61,154 nt of DNA. Source: Chloroflexota bacterium (GTDB taxonomy: Bacteria; Chloroflexota; Limnocylindria; QHBO01). Below the pieces are notes generated by a model. That model had not been told where the DNA came from, did no database searches, and saw only the letters and a program-made list of their open reading frames with translations. Of the stretch, positions 52,875-61,154 are shown piece by piece; positions within the stretch are counted from its first letter, which is position 1, and each line of letters begins with the position of its first letter. The stretch covers positions 1 to 61,154 of the forward strand of contig JACDEL010000007.1 of the NCBI GenBank assembly GCA_013816405.1, written 5' to 3'. The position numbers and the translations under genes are program-made.

Positions 52875-53033
52875 GGCTTGGCCTCCGCGGCGGCGGCGAT
52901 GGATCGCCGCGCTTGGGCTGCGGAGATCTCCTGCCTCCGAATGTTGTTGGCGACCCTGACGGCGACCTCAAGGTCCATCAGCCGAAGGCGCTCGGCGGCC
53001 AGGAGGGTGTATTCCTGCTCGTGAGCAACTGTG
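52871..53033 (-). pseudogene. 5'-truncated small phage gene preceding the protease
   Basis: Reads HEQEYTLLAAERLRLMDLEV, AVRVANNIRRQEIS and AAQARRSIAAAAEAKP, then TGA overlapping the protease ATG. No start codon exists before an upstream TAG near 53.04 kb except an internal ATG, so the 5' part is lost at the element junction. Confidence 0.6.
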
Positions 53034-53324
53034 TTGCGGCCCTACACCTGCCAGAACCCGGGCGGCAACGTTGCCCCCGGCCAGAAGGGCGTGCCGGTCA
53101 CCAGTGAGGGCAGCCAGCAGCTCTCGACCACCAAGAATGGCCGAGCCACGCTGAATGTCACCGCCGGACCACTGGTCCCCGATGAGACGGTTGGCGGCAA
53201 GACTGCCGGCTGCCCGAACGGGAAGTGGACGGGAATCAATCCGGTCCTGAACGGTCCGATCAGCGCAACCCTCACCATCGTGCAGGGTGGCCATGTGATC
53301 TATACCGAGACGATCTCGCTGTAG
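53031..53324 (+). pseudogene. 3' fragment of a secreted-protein gene
   Basis: 97 codons: YTCQNPGGNVAPGQ, TTKNGRATLNVTAG, CPNGKWTGINPVLNGPIS and TLTIVQGGHVIYTETISL, the C-terminal part of a recurrent secreted beta-protein with paired Cys. Signal peptide and N terminus are missing; the frame meets a stop right at the phage-remnant junction. Confidence 0.6.
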
Positions 53325-53406
53325 ACCCGAGTCTCGCAGAGACCTAACGGAGAGCCCGTCCAGACAAGCGTCTGGGCGGGCTCTCACCTATTCCGACGGC
53401 GGTTAC

Positions 53407-53493
53407 CTACCGTCCGAAGCGCCCGCGGCCGAAGTATCCAAGCAGCGCGAGCACGACCAGGACGACGATGATGATCCAGAGGAGGCTAGGCAC
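53407..53493 (-). CDS. 28-aa single-pass membrane protein
   Basis: GTG start, one hydrophobic helix LLWIIIVVLVVLALLGYF and a basic GRGRFGR tail, then TAG. AAGGA stands 8 nt upstream. Tiny proteins of exactly this layout occur in many bacteria; role unknown. Confidence 0.6.
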   Translation of the reverse strand: MPSLLWIIIVVLVVLALLGYFGRGRFGR

Positions 53494-53559
53494 GGCACGA
53501 TCCTTCCCGATGTCGGGCGGCTATCGAATGCCGCCCGCTCCGCCGAGTGTACGCGCGTC

Positions 53560-53812
53560 GCGTCGCTTATCCGAGACGCAGCCCCCTGCCTTTCGAACAG
53601 AACAGGAACCGTGCTGGGATCGATGTCGAGCTGGTACAGGGCGTAGATGTCGCCGATCGCCGCTTCGTCCCGCTCCGCGGCCGCGAGCAGAGGTGCCAGT
53701 TCCCGAAAGTAGTCCTCGAACCCGGCCGGTGAGATGATCTCGAGGAGCCGAACCGGCTCGTCGCCGGGCGTTCCAAAAGGTATCCGCAATCCCGTTGTTT
53801 CTCGGCATGTTT
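53560..53812 (-). pseudogene. 3' remnant of a cupin gene, frameshifted
   Basis: IADTFWNA in one frame continues as GDEPVRLLEIISPAGFEDYF and RELAPLLAAAERDEA in another: the second half of a cupin (ARILEVVIPGGIERYF in the intact gene at 29.7 kb). The metal-binding first motif is missing. Confidence 0.65.
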
Positions 53813-53913
53813 TTCACTCCTAGTGGGCTGGCTATTGCCCCGTTCACGCCACGGGCGTGAGGCTCAAGGCACCCGTAGAGCAGTTGGAGCAGGTATAGCT
53901 CTCGCAGCCACCG

Positions 53914-54864
53914 TCAGGCCAGGAAGTGGTGCGAGAGTTCCTCGCTGGGCCGCAACCCGTCCAGCGTGCGCAGGAACGCCGCTGCCGCCGGGCCGATCTC
54001 GACTGCATCACGCCGGCGAGCCACCACGATCTGGCGCTTCAACGGCGCCATGTCGGTGATCACCACCGGGAACAGACGACCGGTCCCGATTTCCGCCAGG
54101 ACAGACGTCCGGGGCAGGAGGGCGATCCCCAGGCGCTGCTCGACCATCCGTTTGGCGGCGTCGATGTTGTCGACCTCCAGGTAGCCGCGCGGCGCGATGC
54201 CGGCCTGCCGGAACACGGAGCTCGTCAGCTCGTGGTACGAGCTTGTGCGATCGAACAGGATCAGGTGCTCGGTCGCCATCCGCTCCATCAGGATCTCGCC
54301 GCTCGACGCGAACGGATGGCCACGGTGGACGACGAGCACGAGCTCATCCTCGTAAAGCAGCGATGAGATGACCTCGGCGTGCTGGATCGGTCGCATGAGG
54401 CCGAGGTCGACCTCCTCGCGCAGTACCATCTCGAGCACGTCCTCGGAATGCCCGCTGCGCACGGACAGGTGCACGTCTGGATGGTCCGCCTGGAACCGAT
54501 GCAGCATTGTCGGCAACACGTAGGTGCTCACTGCTGGCGCCGCACCGATGGTGAGCCGCCCGCCACTCCCGCTCACGACCTCGGCAACGGCCGCCCGCCC
54601 GCGCTCCACGGCGGTGAGTGCCCGCTCGGCGTGCGGCAGGAAGGCCCGCCCGGCTTCCGTCAGGCGACTGCCGTGTCGGCCGCGAATGAAGAGTGGGCTG
54701 CCGATCGTGCGCTCCAAGCCCTGGATGCGCGCCGTTAGAGCCGGCTGGCTCACGAAGAGGGCCTCCGCCGCGCGACTGATGGTGCCGAGACGAGCCACCT
54801 CCCGGAAGGCCTGGAGCTGACCGAACTGGGGAGCTTCGGTATCAGTCACATTGATACTATACAT
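53914..54864 (-). CDS. LysR-family transcriptional regulator
   Basis: 316 aa. N-terminal HTH QLQAFREVARLGTISRAAEA, LFVSQPALTARIQGLER; C-terminal periplasmic-binding-like effector domain starting LTIGAAPAVSTYVLP. Divergent from the isocitrate lyase unit, its likely target. An ATTGAT-N7-ATCAAT site overlaps its own ATG, which fits the usual LysR autoregulation. GTG 54849 is an alternative start. Confidence 0.9.
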   Translation of the reverse strand: MYSINVTDTEAPQFGQLQAFREVARLGTISRAAEALFVSQPALTARIQGLERTIGSPLFIRGRHGSRLTEAGRAFLPHAERALTAVERGRAAVAEVVSGSGGRLTIGAAPAVSTYVLPTMLHRFQADHPDVHLSVRSGHSEDVLEMVLREEVDLGLMRPIQHAEVISSLLYEDELVLVVHRGHPFASSGEILMERMATEHLILFDRTSSYHELTSSVFRQAGIAPRGYLEVDNIDAAKRMVEQRLGIALLPRTSVLAEIGTGRLFPVVITDMAPLKRQIVVARRRDAVEIGPAAAAFLRTLDGLRPSEELSHHFLA

Positions 54865-54868
54865 CAAT
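54850..54868. promoter_or_regulatory. LysR-type binding site ATTGAT-N7-ATCAAT
   Basis: Perfect 6-bp arms, contains T-N11-A, and lies over the lysR start, 45 bp from the first codon of the divergent aceA unit. Confidence 0.65.
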
Positions 54869-54912
54869 AGAATCGCCTTGACTGATAATACTTCACCCGC
54901 CAGGGTAGGGCG

Positions 54913-55089
54913 ATGATGACTACGACACTCCCCCAGATACGCCCCGCGGCCCACCAAGCCGACCGGGCGAAGGCGTGGTTGCAGTGGCGCCCCGAACTCC
55001 CCGATGCGGAGCCGCAGCGACTGTCCGTGGCCGAGCTGGCAGAATGCCTGTGCCCGGACCTCTGTGACCGCGACCACCAGAACGAATAG
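54913..55089 (+). CDS. 58-aa small protein upstream of isocitrate lyase
   Basis: ATGATG start; [35 protein letters not shown] then [12 protein letters not shown]. Strong codon-like composition, a Trp-rich helix and a Cys triplet at the end. It ends 13 bp before aceA, so they share a transcript. I do not recognise the family; a leader peptide or an enzyme-binding partner are both possible. Confidence 0.6.
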   Translation: MMTTTLPQIRPAAHQADRAKAWLQWRPELPDAEPQRLSVAELAECLCPDLCDRDHQNE

Positions 55090-55102
55090 CGGAGACGCCC
55101 TC

Positions 55103-57397
55103 ATGGTGATCTCCCCCTCGGCAGCGCCCGCCCGGGACTCGACCGCCTCTGTCGAGGTCGAGCTGGAGGCAACCCGCCGCTGGATGGACGGCCACCGCTT
55201 CGCCCGCACCACCCGCCTCTACGCACCGCACCAGGTCGTCGAGCAGCGCGGGACGATCGAGACCGGCTATCCGATAGCACGCAACGCCGCGGATCGGTTT
55301 TACGCCCGGCTGCGGGAGCTCTTCGACAAGGGGCTATCGATCACTACCTACGGCCCCTACTCGCCGGGGCAGGCGGTCGCAATGAAGCGAGCCGGGGTCG
55401 AGGCGATCTACCTCGGCGGCTGGGCCACATCGGCCAAGGGATCGAGGGACGAGGACCCGGGCCCCGACCTTGCCAGCTACCCGTTGGGCCAGGTGCCCGA
55501 CGAAGCCGCCGGCTTGGTGCGAGCCCTCCTCACCGCCGACCGCAACCAGCGCTTCGCCCGTTCCCGAATGACCGATGCGCAGCGCGACACAACGCCTGAG
55601 ATCGACTTCGAGCCGTGGATCATCGCCGACGCTGATACCGGCCACGGCGGCGACGCTCACGTCCGTAACCTGATCCGCCGCTTCGTGGAGGCCGGTGTGC
55701 CCGGCTATCACATCGAAGATCAGAAGCCGGGGGCTAAGAAGTGCGGCCACCAGGGCGGCAAGGTGCTCGTCCCCAGCGACGAACAGATCAAGCGCCTCAA
55801 CGCCGCGCGCTTCCAGCTGGACACGATGGGTGTGGCGGGGATCATCGTTGCCCGGACCGACGCCGAGGCCGCAAACCTGCTCGACGGCTCGGCCGACGAG
55901 CGCGACCAGCCCTTCATCCTGGGTGTGACGAACACGGACGTGCCGGCCTACCGGCTGGGCTACCTCGCGGTGATGCGCCGGCTCAACCGGGCTGGATTGA
56001 GCGATATCAACGGTCAGCTGCTCTACGCGATCCCAGAGGCCGAGTACGCGGCGGCCGATGCGTGGCTTGAGGAGGTCGGGCTGACCACCGTCATCGATCG
56101 GGCGGCAGCGGTTCACCTCTCCGATGCGAGCTCCACGCCCGAGGAGACGCTTGACGCCTTGGCGGACCGCTTTCTGGAGGCATGGCAATCCCGCGCCGAA
56201 CTCAAGACCCTGGGCCAGGCCGTCGCCGACCTGATCACCTTCCGATCCGAAGAGGGCTTCGACCCGGAGACAAACGTCGAGGAATGGCTGGCGTTCGCTG
56301 GAACGGCCTCATGGAGCGCGACCCGCGCGAAGGCAGCCGAGTTGGGCCTCCAGGTCTCCTGGGACGCGGAGCGGGCCCGGACCCCCGAGGGCTACTACCA
56401 GGTCCTGGGCGGCATCCCGTATGCGATCGCGAAGTCACTGGCGGCAGCCCCATACGCTGACGTGCTGTGGATGGAAACGAAGACCGCCGATCTGACCGAT
56501 GCTCGCCAATTCGCCGAGGCCATCCATGCGGTTCACCCGGACCAGCTGCTGGCTTACAACCTGTCGCCTTCGTTTAATTGGGACACCACCGGCATGACCG
56601 ATGAAGAGATGCGCCGATTCCCTTCCGAGCTCGGGAAGCTGGGCTACGTCTTCAACTTCATCACCTACGGGGGGCACCAGATCGACGGGCTTGCGGCCGA
56701 GGAATTCGCCACCGCGCTGCGCGAGGACGGAATGGTGGCTCTGGCGCGGCTCCAGCGCAGGCTTCGACTGCTGGAGTCCCCATATCGGACGCCCCAGACG
56801 CTGGTCGGGGGCCCTAGGGCCGACGCCGCGCTGCTGGCCGCCTCGGGGCAAACAGCAACCACCAAGGCTATGGGACCCGGCTCCACCCAGACCCAGCACC
56901 TGGTCCAGACTGAGGTGCCGGCCAAGTTGCTGGCCGGCTGGCTCGTGCGCTGGGCCACGCACCAGGGCCTGGACACCACACTGAGCGTCTCATTGCGGCC
57001 TCACACGGCAGGTTCGGAGGTGCTGGAGCTGAGCGTCCTAGAACCGTCGGGAGAGAAGGTCGCCAACATCGTGTTCGCCACCATCGCGGATCGACGTGGC
57101 CGCTCGATGCTGTCCGTTCGCGACCAGAACACGTTCGACACGGCCCTGCGACGCAAGCGCCTGATGACGCTGCTGCACCTGTTCCTGATCCACCGCTACC
57201 GGGCGTCCGCAGTCCACTATCTGACTCCGACCGATGACAATCGCCGCCAGGGTCAACGCATGCTCGAGCTCGGCATCTTCAAGTCGGTCAACGACGAGGT
57301 GGGCGAGATCATCGTGGCCGACGTAAACGCCGGGGTGGTGCGTGCCTTTGTCGACCCGGCCGGCTCCGAGCTCGAGCGCCTGATCAACGGGGCCTGA
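55103..57397 (+). CDS. aceA: Isocitrate lyase, long form
   Basis: 764 aa, about 330 residues longer than classical AceA and close to mycobacterial ICL2-type enzymes. The catalytic loop is KKCGH (Cys214); [33 protein letters not shown] (split) and NLSPSFNW are conserved. The extra C-terminal part ([15 protein letters not shown] to [31 protein letters not shown]) is the ICL2 regulatory domain. Cleaves isocitrate to glyoxylate and succinate. GGAG precedes the ATG; a 58-aa ORF lies upstream and LysR is divergent. No malate synthase gene is in the window. Confidence 0.95.
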   Translation: MVISPSAAPARDSTASVEVELEATRRWMDGHRFARTTRLYAPHQVVEQRGTIETGYPIARNAADRFYARLRELFDKGLSITTYGPYSPGQAVAMKRAGVEAIYLGGWATSAKGSRDEDPGPDLASYPLGQVPDEAAGLVRALLTADRNQRFARSRMTDAQRDTTPEIDFEPWIIADADTGHGGDAHVRNLIRRFVEAGVPGYHIEDQKPGAKKCGHQGGKVLVPSDEQIKRLNAARFQLDTMGVAGIIVARTDAEAANLLDGSADERDQPFILGVTNTDVPAYRLGYLAVMRRLNRAGLSDINGQLLYAIPEAEYAAADAWLEEVGLTTVIDRAAAVHLSDASSTPEETLDALADRFLEAWQSRAELKTLGQAVADLITFRSEEGFDPETNVEEWLAFAGTASWSATRAKAAELGLQVSWDAERARTPEGYYQVLGGIPYAIAKSLAAAPYADVLWMETKTADLTDARQFAEAIHAVHPDQLLAYNLSPSFNWDTTGMTDEEMRRFPSELGKLGYVFNFITYGGHQIDGLAAEEFATALREDGMVALARLQRRLRLLESPYRTPQTLVGGPRADAALLAASGQTATTKAMGPGSTQTQHLVQTEVPAKLLAGWLVRWATHQGLDTTLSVSLRPHTAGSEVLELSVLEPSGEKVANIVFATIADRRGRSMLSVRDQNTFDTALRRKRLMTLLHLFLIHRYRASAVHYLTPTDDNRRQGQRMLELGIFKSVNDEVGEIIVADVNAGVVRAFVDPAGSELERLINGA

Positions 57398-57593
57398 GCC
57401 GAAGCGGTCTCCGTCCTGGAGCGCGGCTGGTTACCGCCCCGACCACTCGACCGGAGTCGCAGGCCCGTCGCGCTCGGCTTAACCTCGGATCGGCCGAGCC
57501 GATGGTGCAGGTAAGGTGTCCCTCACCGCGGGCACAATGTGAAGCGGCGCCCCTTTCCTGCTGTCGTTGGCAGCGGGGCGATCCGGCAGTCGA

Positions 57594-57743
57594 CTACTTC
57601 TTCTTCGGCGCCGACTTCTTGGCGGCCGGCTTGGCCGCAGCCTTCCTGGCGGCCGGCTTGGCCGCAGCCTTCCTGGCGGCCGGCTTGGCGGCTGGACTCT
57701 TGGCAGCTGGCTTCTTGGCGGCTGGCTTCTCGTGGTGGCTCAC
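57594..57743 (-). CDS. 49-aa Lys/Ala/Pro-repeat basic protein (histone H1-like)
   Basis: GTG start, SHHEKPAAKK, then PAAK / PAARKAAAK repeats ending SAPKKK and TAG. AGGGAG lies 8 nt upstream and TAGAAT further up. The repeat matches the C-terminal tails of H1/HU-like DNA-binding proteins but here stands alone. Plus-strand frames across it give leucine/alanine repeats and are artefacts. Likely nucleoid or RNA binding by charge. Confidence 0.7.
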   Translation of the reverse strand: MSHHEKPAAKKPAAKSPAAKPAARKAAAKPAARKAAAKPAAKKSAPKKK

Positions 57744-57858
57744 GGCTCGGCTCCCTGTGGGCTTGAGATCGACGGACCGATTCTAGGCAGACGCCAAGGC
57801 GGCTGTCCCGTTGTTCGCGCAGAACTTCGCACCGGCGCCGAGGTCGTTCGCAACGCTC

Positions 57859-58015
57859 CTACGGCTTGGACCGCTCTCGGTGGAGACCGATGTGGGCCGT
57901 CGACTCGAAGGGCAGGGCATAGCGCAGCTCGACGAATTCCACGCCGCCGAACGCGCGATGGCGAACCGTCCCGTCGACGCGCCAGCCAGCAATCTCGTAG
58001 ATGCGTCTGGTCGAG
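57859..58015 (-). pseudogene. 3' fragment of a GNAT acetyltransferase gene
   Basis: RRIYEIAGWRVDGTVRHRAF and GGVEFVELRYALP are the terminal GNAT block (FYE.AGW.PDG..R...GGV...ELRY). The acetyl-CoA loop and N-terminal half are absent; sequence upstream is unrelated. Confidence 0.6.
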
Positions 58016-58122
58016 ATGGCGCTGGCTGAGGCCGGCGGGCTTGTCCTGTTCCTGCCCATCATCCCGCCTGCTCGGAGCTCGAGCTGGGACAACTGAATCC
58101 AAAACGTATGGGAGAAGGTCCA

Positions 58123-58212
58123 ATGGACGTCCTCGCGTTCGCCCTGCTGATCCCGCTCGCCGGGTTCCTGGCCGCCGCATTGATCGTGGTCCTGCAGCGT
58201 CGCGGGCGCTGA
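58123..58212 (+). CDS. 29-aa single-pass membrane protein
   Basis: ATG with GGAGAAGG 5 nt upstream; one hydrophobic helix LAFALLIPLAGFLAAALIVV and a basic QRRGR end. Real by its Shine-Dalgarno and composition, but no family recognised. Confidence 0.5.
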   Translation: MDVLAFALLIPLAGFLAAALIVVLQRRGR

Positions 58213-58219
58213 TGCTGCC

Positions 58220-58486
58220 TCAGAGGGGGCGGATCTCCAGGTAGGCGGCGCCACTCACGTCGATGAGCGTGCGCGATGCAGTGCGCACGATCCGCACCAC
58301 CACGTCGCGACACACGCAGCATCGCAGCGTGATGCCCGGGCCCTGCGTCCAGGCCAGGAGCGTGCCCATGGCGCCGACATTGCCGCAATGAGCGCAGCGG
58401 TGCTCGGCCGCTGTCACCTCGAAGCCGAACAGCTCGGCCAGGTCACCGGCGACCGCATTTGCGTCCAGGACCAGCGCGTCGTGCAT
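58220..58486 (-). CDS. DUF6510-family zinc-binding protein
   Basis: 88 aa. Two Cys pairs, CAHC and CCVC, about 30 residues apart, plus LDANAVAGDLAELFGFEVT and TRTLIDVSGAAYLEI-like end. GAGGAGG precedes the ATG. It is the last gene of the operon with the flavin reductase and the SUOX-like protein, the usual neighbours of this family. Confidence 0.85.
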   Translation of the reverse strand: MHDALVLDANAVAGDLAELFGFEVTAAEHRCAHCGNVGAMGTLLAWTQGPGITLRCCVCRDVVVRIVRTASRTLIDVSGAAYLEIRPL

Positions 58487-58501
58487 GGGGAAGGCCTCCT
58501 C

Positions 58502-59239
58502 TCAGCTCGTGGGTCCGAAGCGCTCGGTGCGCACCTGGGCGGCCGGCACCCCGAGCTCCACCAGTCCGTTGGCGGCGGCCTCGACCAGCAGGGTCGGCCC
58601 GCAGATGTAGACCAGCGGCTGGGAACCGGCGGCGGCGATCGCCTCTGTGAGCATCGGACGATCGATGCGGCGGTCGTAGCCAGTCCAGCCGGCGGGCTGC
58701 GAGCGCGTTAGCGTCTGGATGAGGCGCAACCCGCTGTCGTTGGTGGCCAATGAGGCGAGTTCGTCGCGGTAGATGACGTCGTCAACGGTGCGCGACGAAT
58801 ACAGCAGGACCGCCGACGGCCTGGAATCGGCCGTCGCGCGCTCCCGGAGCATTGCCATCAACGGGACGACGCCGGAGCCGCCGGCGACCAGGAGCAGCGG
58901 CCCGCCGAGGGCAGGCTCCCACACGAAGTAGCCGCCGATGGGGCCGCGCACCTCGACCTGGTGTCCCAGTTCCAGGATGTCGTGGAAGTAGGGGGACACC
59001 TCCCCGCCGGCGATTCGCTCGATGGTGAGGTCCACCTCCCCCGTCCGGGACGGCGGCGAGGCGATGGAGTACGAGCGCTGGGCCTGGTAGCCATCGGCCG
59101 CGGTCAGGCGCACGTCGTAGTGCTGTCCGGCCCGATGGGTCCGCCAATTCGGCAGCCTGAGCGTGAACGAACTGACCTCGGAGGTCTCGGCTCGGATGGC
59201 GGTGACCGTGGAGATCTGCCAGAGGAGGGGGTCGGCCAT
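58502..59239 (-). CDS. Ferredoxin-NADP reductase-like flavoprotein
   Basis: 245 aa. FAD site RSYSIASPP (RxYS), NAD(P)H site LLLVAGGSGVVPLMAMLR, and C-terminal VYICGPTLLVEAAANGL. No 2Fe-2S domain. Probably passes electrons between NAD(P)H and the neighbouring molybdopterin protein. Confidence 0.88.
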   Translation of the reverse strand: MADPLLWQISTVTAIRAETSEVSSFTLRLPNWRTHRAGQHYDVRLTAADGYQAQRSYSIASPPSRTGEVDLTIERIAGGEVSPYFHDILELGHQVEVRGPIGGYFVWEPALGGPLLLVAGGSGVVPLMAMLRERATADSRPSAVLLYSSRTVDDVIYRDELASLATNDSGLRLIQTLTRSQPAGWTGYDRRIDRPMLTEAIAAAGSQPLVYICGPTLLVEAAANGLVELGVPAAQVRTERFGPTS

Positions 59240-59256
59240 CGGTCTAACGAATGTCT

Positions 59257-59877
<621 letters not shown>

Positions 59878-59968
59878 GACCTTTCCCTGCGAGGAACGAG
59901 TTGTGGCTTCGGCCAGCATATCCGGGTAGCATCGCGGCGGATCGGCGTGCTCCGCACAGGGAGAATCC

Positions 59969-60247
59969 ATGAAGGGCGATCGAGTCGAGGCCGTGGTGGA
60001 CACCGGACAGGGAACGCAGACCTTCGAGATCGAGGCGGCGCGCGCCGGTCGCCGAATCGAGGTGACGACCAGTCGGGGAGTGGTCGAGGTCAGCGAGGTG
60101 ACTCGGGGCGGGACGCCGGTGCGAACCGGACGCTTCATGTCGAGCAGGCTGATCGCCCTGGTCGAGCATCCCGCCCACGAGGGACGTGAGTCCAAGGTCG
60201 ACGTGCAGACCCGACGGCGAATCACGAAGGCAGGCGACGGGCTCTAG
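59969..60247 (+). CDS. Hypothetical 92-aa protein
   Basis: GDRVEAVVDTGQGTQTFEIE, GRRIEVTTSRGVVEVSEVTR and GRFMSSRLIALVEHPAHEG: short alternating beta strands, charged, no known motif. CAGGGAG precedes the ATG and TAGCAT lies 37 nt further up (59927-59932). Divergent from the SUOX-like operon. Confidence 0.55.
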   Translation: MKGDRVEAVVDTGQGTQTFEIEAARAGRRIEVTTSRGVVEVSEVTRGGTPVRTGRFMSSRLIALVEHPAHEGRESKVDVQTRRRITKAGDGL

Positions 60248-60406
60248 CGAAGCGGGTCCTGTTTGCTTATTCGGCATGATGTGGTACGGTGCTTGGACAT
60301 CGCCCCGAACGCGGGGCACATAACACCGCGGCATCGACGTTCACTCCTCCTCACGGCTTTACGGCGAGACAGGATCGCTGAGGCCGCACGAGAAGGAGTT
60401 TTCTCT
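60248..60406 (+). promoter_or_regulatory. Promoter and long leader of the zinc-ribbon gene
   Basis: TTGCTT, 16-nt spacer and TACGGT suggest transcription from about 60297, leaving a leader of roughly 110 nt with GC-rich pairing segments (CCCCG...CGGGG at 60303-60317). Unusual in a window dominated by leaderless genes. Confidence 0.45.
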
Positions 60407-60763
60407 TTGTATACCCCGTCCACCTATTCAGACAAGATCCTGAGCTGCGTCGATTGCAACCAGGAATTCGTCTTCGCAGCGACTGATCAGCAGTTCTACG
60501 CGGAGAAGGAATTCAGCGAGCCGCGCCGCTGCCCCTCATGCCGAGCAGCCCGCAAGGCCGCACGCGGCGAGAGCGGTGGCTACAGCGCCGGCTCCGGCTA
60601 CGGCGGTGGCTCCGGCTACGGCGGTGGCTCCGGCTACGGTGGTGGTCAGCGGGAGATGTTCACCGCCACCTGTGACGGCTGCGGCGGCGAGGCGCGCGTT
60701 CCGTTCCGTCCGACCGGCTCCAAGCCCGTCTACTGCAGCAACTGCTTCAGCACGCGGCGCTAA
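60407..60763 (+). CDS. Zinc-ribbon protein with two CxxC modules and a Gly-rich linker
   Basis: 118 aa from TTG, with AAGGAG 9 nt upstream. Module 1: LSCVDCNQEFVFAATDQQFY...RRCPSCRAARK. Linker: three GSGYGG repeats. Module 2: FTATCDGCGGEARVPFRPTG...VYCSNCF. Both modules are four-Cys zinc ribbons (zinc-ribbon and CxxC-CxxC families), abundant in Chloroflexota and related phyla. Probably nucleic-acid or protein binding. Strong own terminator. Confidence 0.85.
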   Translation: MYTPSTYSDKILSCVDCNQEFVFAATDQQFYAEKEFSEPRRCPSCRAARKAARGESGGYSAGSGYGGGSGYGGGSGYGGGQREMFTATCDGCGGEARVPFRPTGSKPVYCSNCFSTRR

Positions 60764-60778
60764 CCCGTTCAGCGACAG

Positions 60779-60814
60779 GAGGCCCGGCGAGAGATCGCCG
60801 GGCCTCTTCCTTTT
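60779..60814 (+). terminator. Rho-independent terminator after the zinc-ribbon gene
   Basis: 12-bp stem GAGGCCCGGCGA / TCGCCGGGCCTC with GAGA tetraloop, then TTCCTTTT. Confidence 0.9.
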
Positions 60815-60856
60815 CCGGCACGATGATGGAACCGACGCACGATTGGCGGTGTACGA

Positions 60857-61154
60857 GTGGCAGAGGTGGAGGGCCGTCCACTGCTCGAACGCGAATGGAT
60901 CGAATCGGCCCGACGCGGTGACGCGTCGGCCTTCGAGGAGCTCGTGCGCCACTACCAGGAGATCGCCTTCCGGACCGCCTACCTGGTCGTCGGCGATGCC
61001 GATGAGGCGCGGGATGCGGCGCAGGATGGATTCCTCCGCGCCCATGCCGCGCTTGGCCGCTTCCGACCGGGTGCCGAGTTTCGCCCATGGCTGCTGCGGA
61101 TCGTGGCCAACGCCGCCCGCAACCGCCGGCGGAGCGCTTCGCGCCGTGCCGACC
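60857..61154 (+). CDS. ECF sigma factor, 5' part (cut by window end)
   Basis: From GTG: EWIESARRGDASAFEELVRH, YQEIAFRTAYLVVGDADEAR, DAAQDGFLRAHAALGRF and FRPWLLRIVANAARNRRR, i.e. sigma-70 region 2 of an ECF sigma (RpoE/SigW-like). Region 4 and any anti-sigma gene lie beyond the window. Confidence 0.88.
   Translation, partial: MAEVEGRPLLEREWIESARRGDASAFEELVRHYQEIAFRTAYLVVGDADEARDAAQDGFLRAHAALGRFRPGAEFRPWLLRIVANAARNRRRSASRRAD

Larger units (their letters stand above)
51660..53040 (-). mobile_element. HK97-type prophage remnant
   Basis: Minus-strand block holding a truncated small head gene, a prohead protease and, 0.6 kb on, a short capsid-like fragment, interrupted by a non-phage gene. The right edge falls within a truncated secreted-protein gene on the other strand near 53.03 kb. 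No terminase, portal or integrase is present. Confidence 0.6.

Noticed and set aside
57502-57786. Plus-strand ORF with FLAAGLAAA repeats
   Set aside because: Mirror of the Lys/Ala/Pro repeats of the minus-strand basic protein; no Shine-Dalgarno, and the opposite frame has one.

Overview
The window is GC-rich bacterial chromosome, densely packed on both strands. It looks like Chloroflexota, probably a Limnocylindria/Ellin6529-type lineage, but this is inference from gene content and architecture (korDABC with a large KorB, long-form isocitrate lyase, PPi-type phosphofructokinase, TrpB2 under a T-box, many LLM/VOC/DGPF proteins). No rRNA, no complete tRNA and no CRISPR array was seen.

Layout. 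0-3.6 kb: korDABC operon for a 2-oxoacid:ferredoxin oxidoreductase (minus strand), with an unusual two-repeat tail on KorB. 3.6-12 kb: CapA-like lipoprotein, EamA exporter, a DGPF protein and its ECF42-type sigma factor separated by two paralogous YVTN-propeller lipoproteins, an AMIN-like lipoprotein, cyclophilin. 12-21.5 kb: S9 peptidase, zinc-ribbon protein, ArsR-thioredoxin pair, M1-like secreted peptidase, MFS carrier, proS, LLM oxidoreductase. 21.5-25.7 kb: accessory segment with a tyrosine recombinase, a frameshifted membrane-protein gene and a tRNA-Thr 3' half ending in CCA, the classic scar of a tRNA-targeting integrase. 25.7-34 kb: hydrolase, FAD oxidase, O-methyltransferase, DUF427, cupin, TrpB2 behind a Trp-specific T-box, a Crp/Fnr regulator divergent from a membrane protein, a secreted protein. 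34.4-37.5 kb: histidine kinase with a cNMP-binding domain plus a response regulator fused to a thioredoxin-reductase-like flavoprotein. 37.5-49.6 kb: oxidoreductase, a Rieske protein with a PadR-linked N-terminal domain, PadR, C26 amidotransferase, phosphofructokinase, SRAP plus polynucleotide-kinase-like pair, a structured intergenic element, GGDEF-EAL protein, msrA, DHFR-like protein. 49.6-53.9 kb: a decayed accessory island with dispersed repeats, a frameshifted NTF2-like gene, an HK97-type prohead-protease remnant and truncated genes. 53.9-61.1 kb: LysR divergent from a 58-aa ORF plus long isocitrate lyase, a tiny H1-like basic protein, a SUOX-like/FNR-like/DUF6510 operon, a zinc-ribbon protein and the start of an ECF sigma gene.

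Two window-wide signals stand out. First, many genes carry a TAnnnT box exactly 6 nt before ATG or GTG (a smaller group at 9 nt), which predicts widespread leaderless mRNA and fixes several starts. Second, a ~63-bp intergenic repeat recurs in two close and four diverged copies, mostly in the accessory islands.

The genes together suggest an aerobic or facultative heterotroph with ferredoxin-linked 2-oxoacid oxidation, a glyoxylate bypass, PPi-linked glycolysis, thiol/methionine redox repair and many small transcriptional switches with readable operators.
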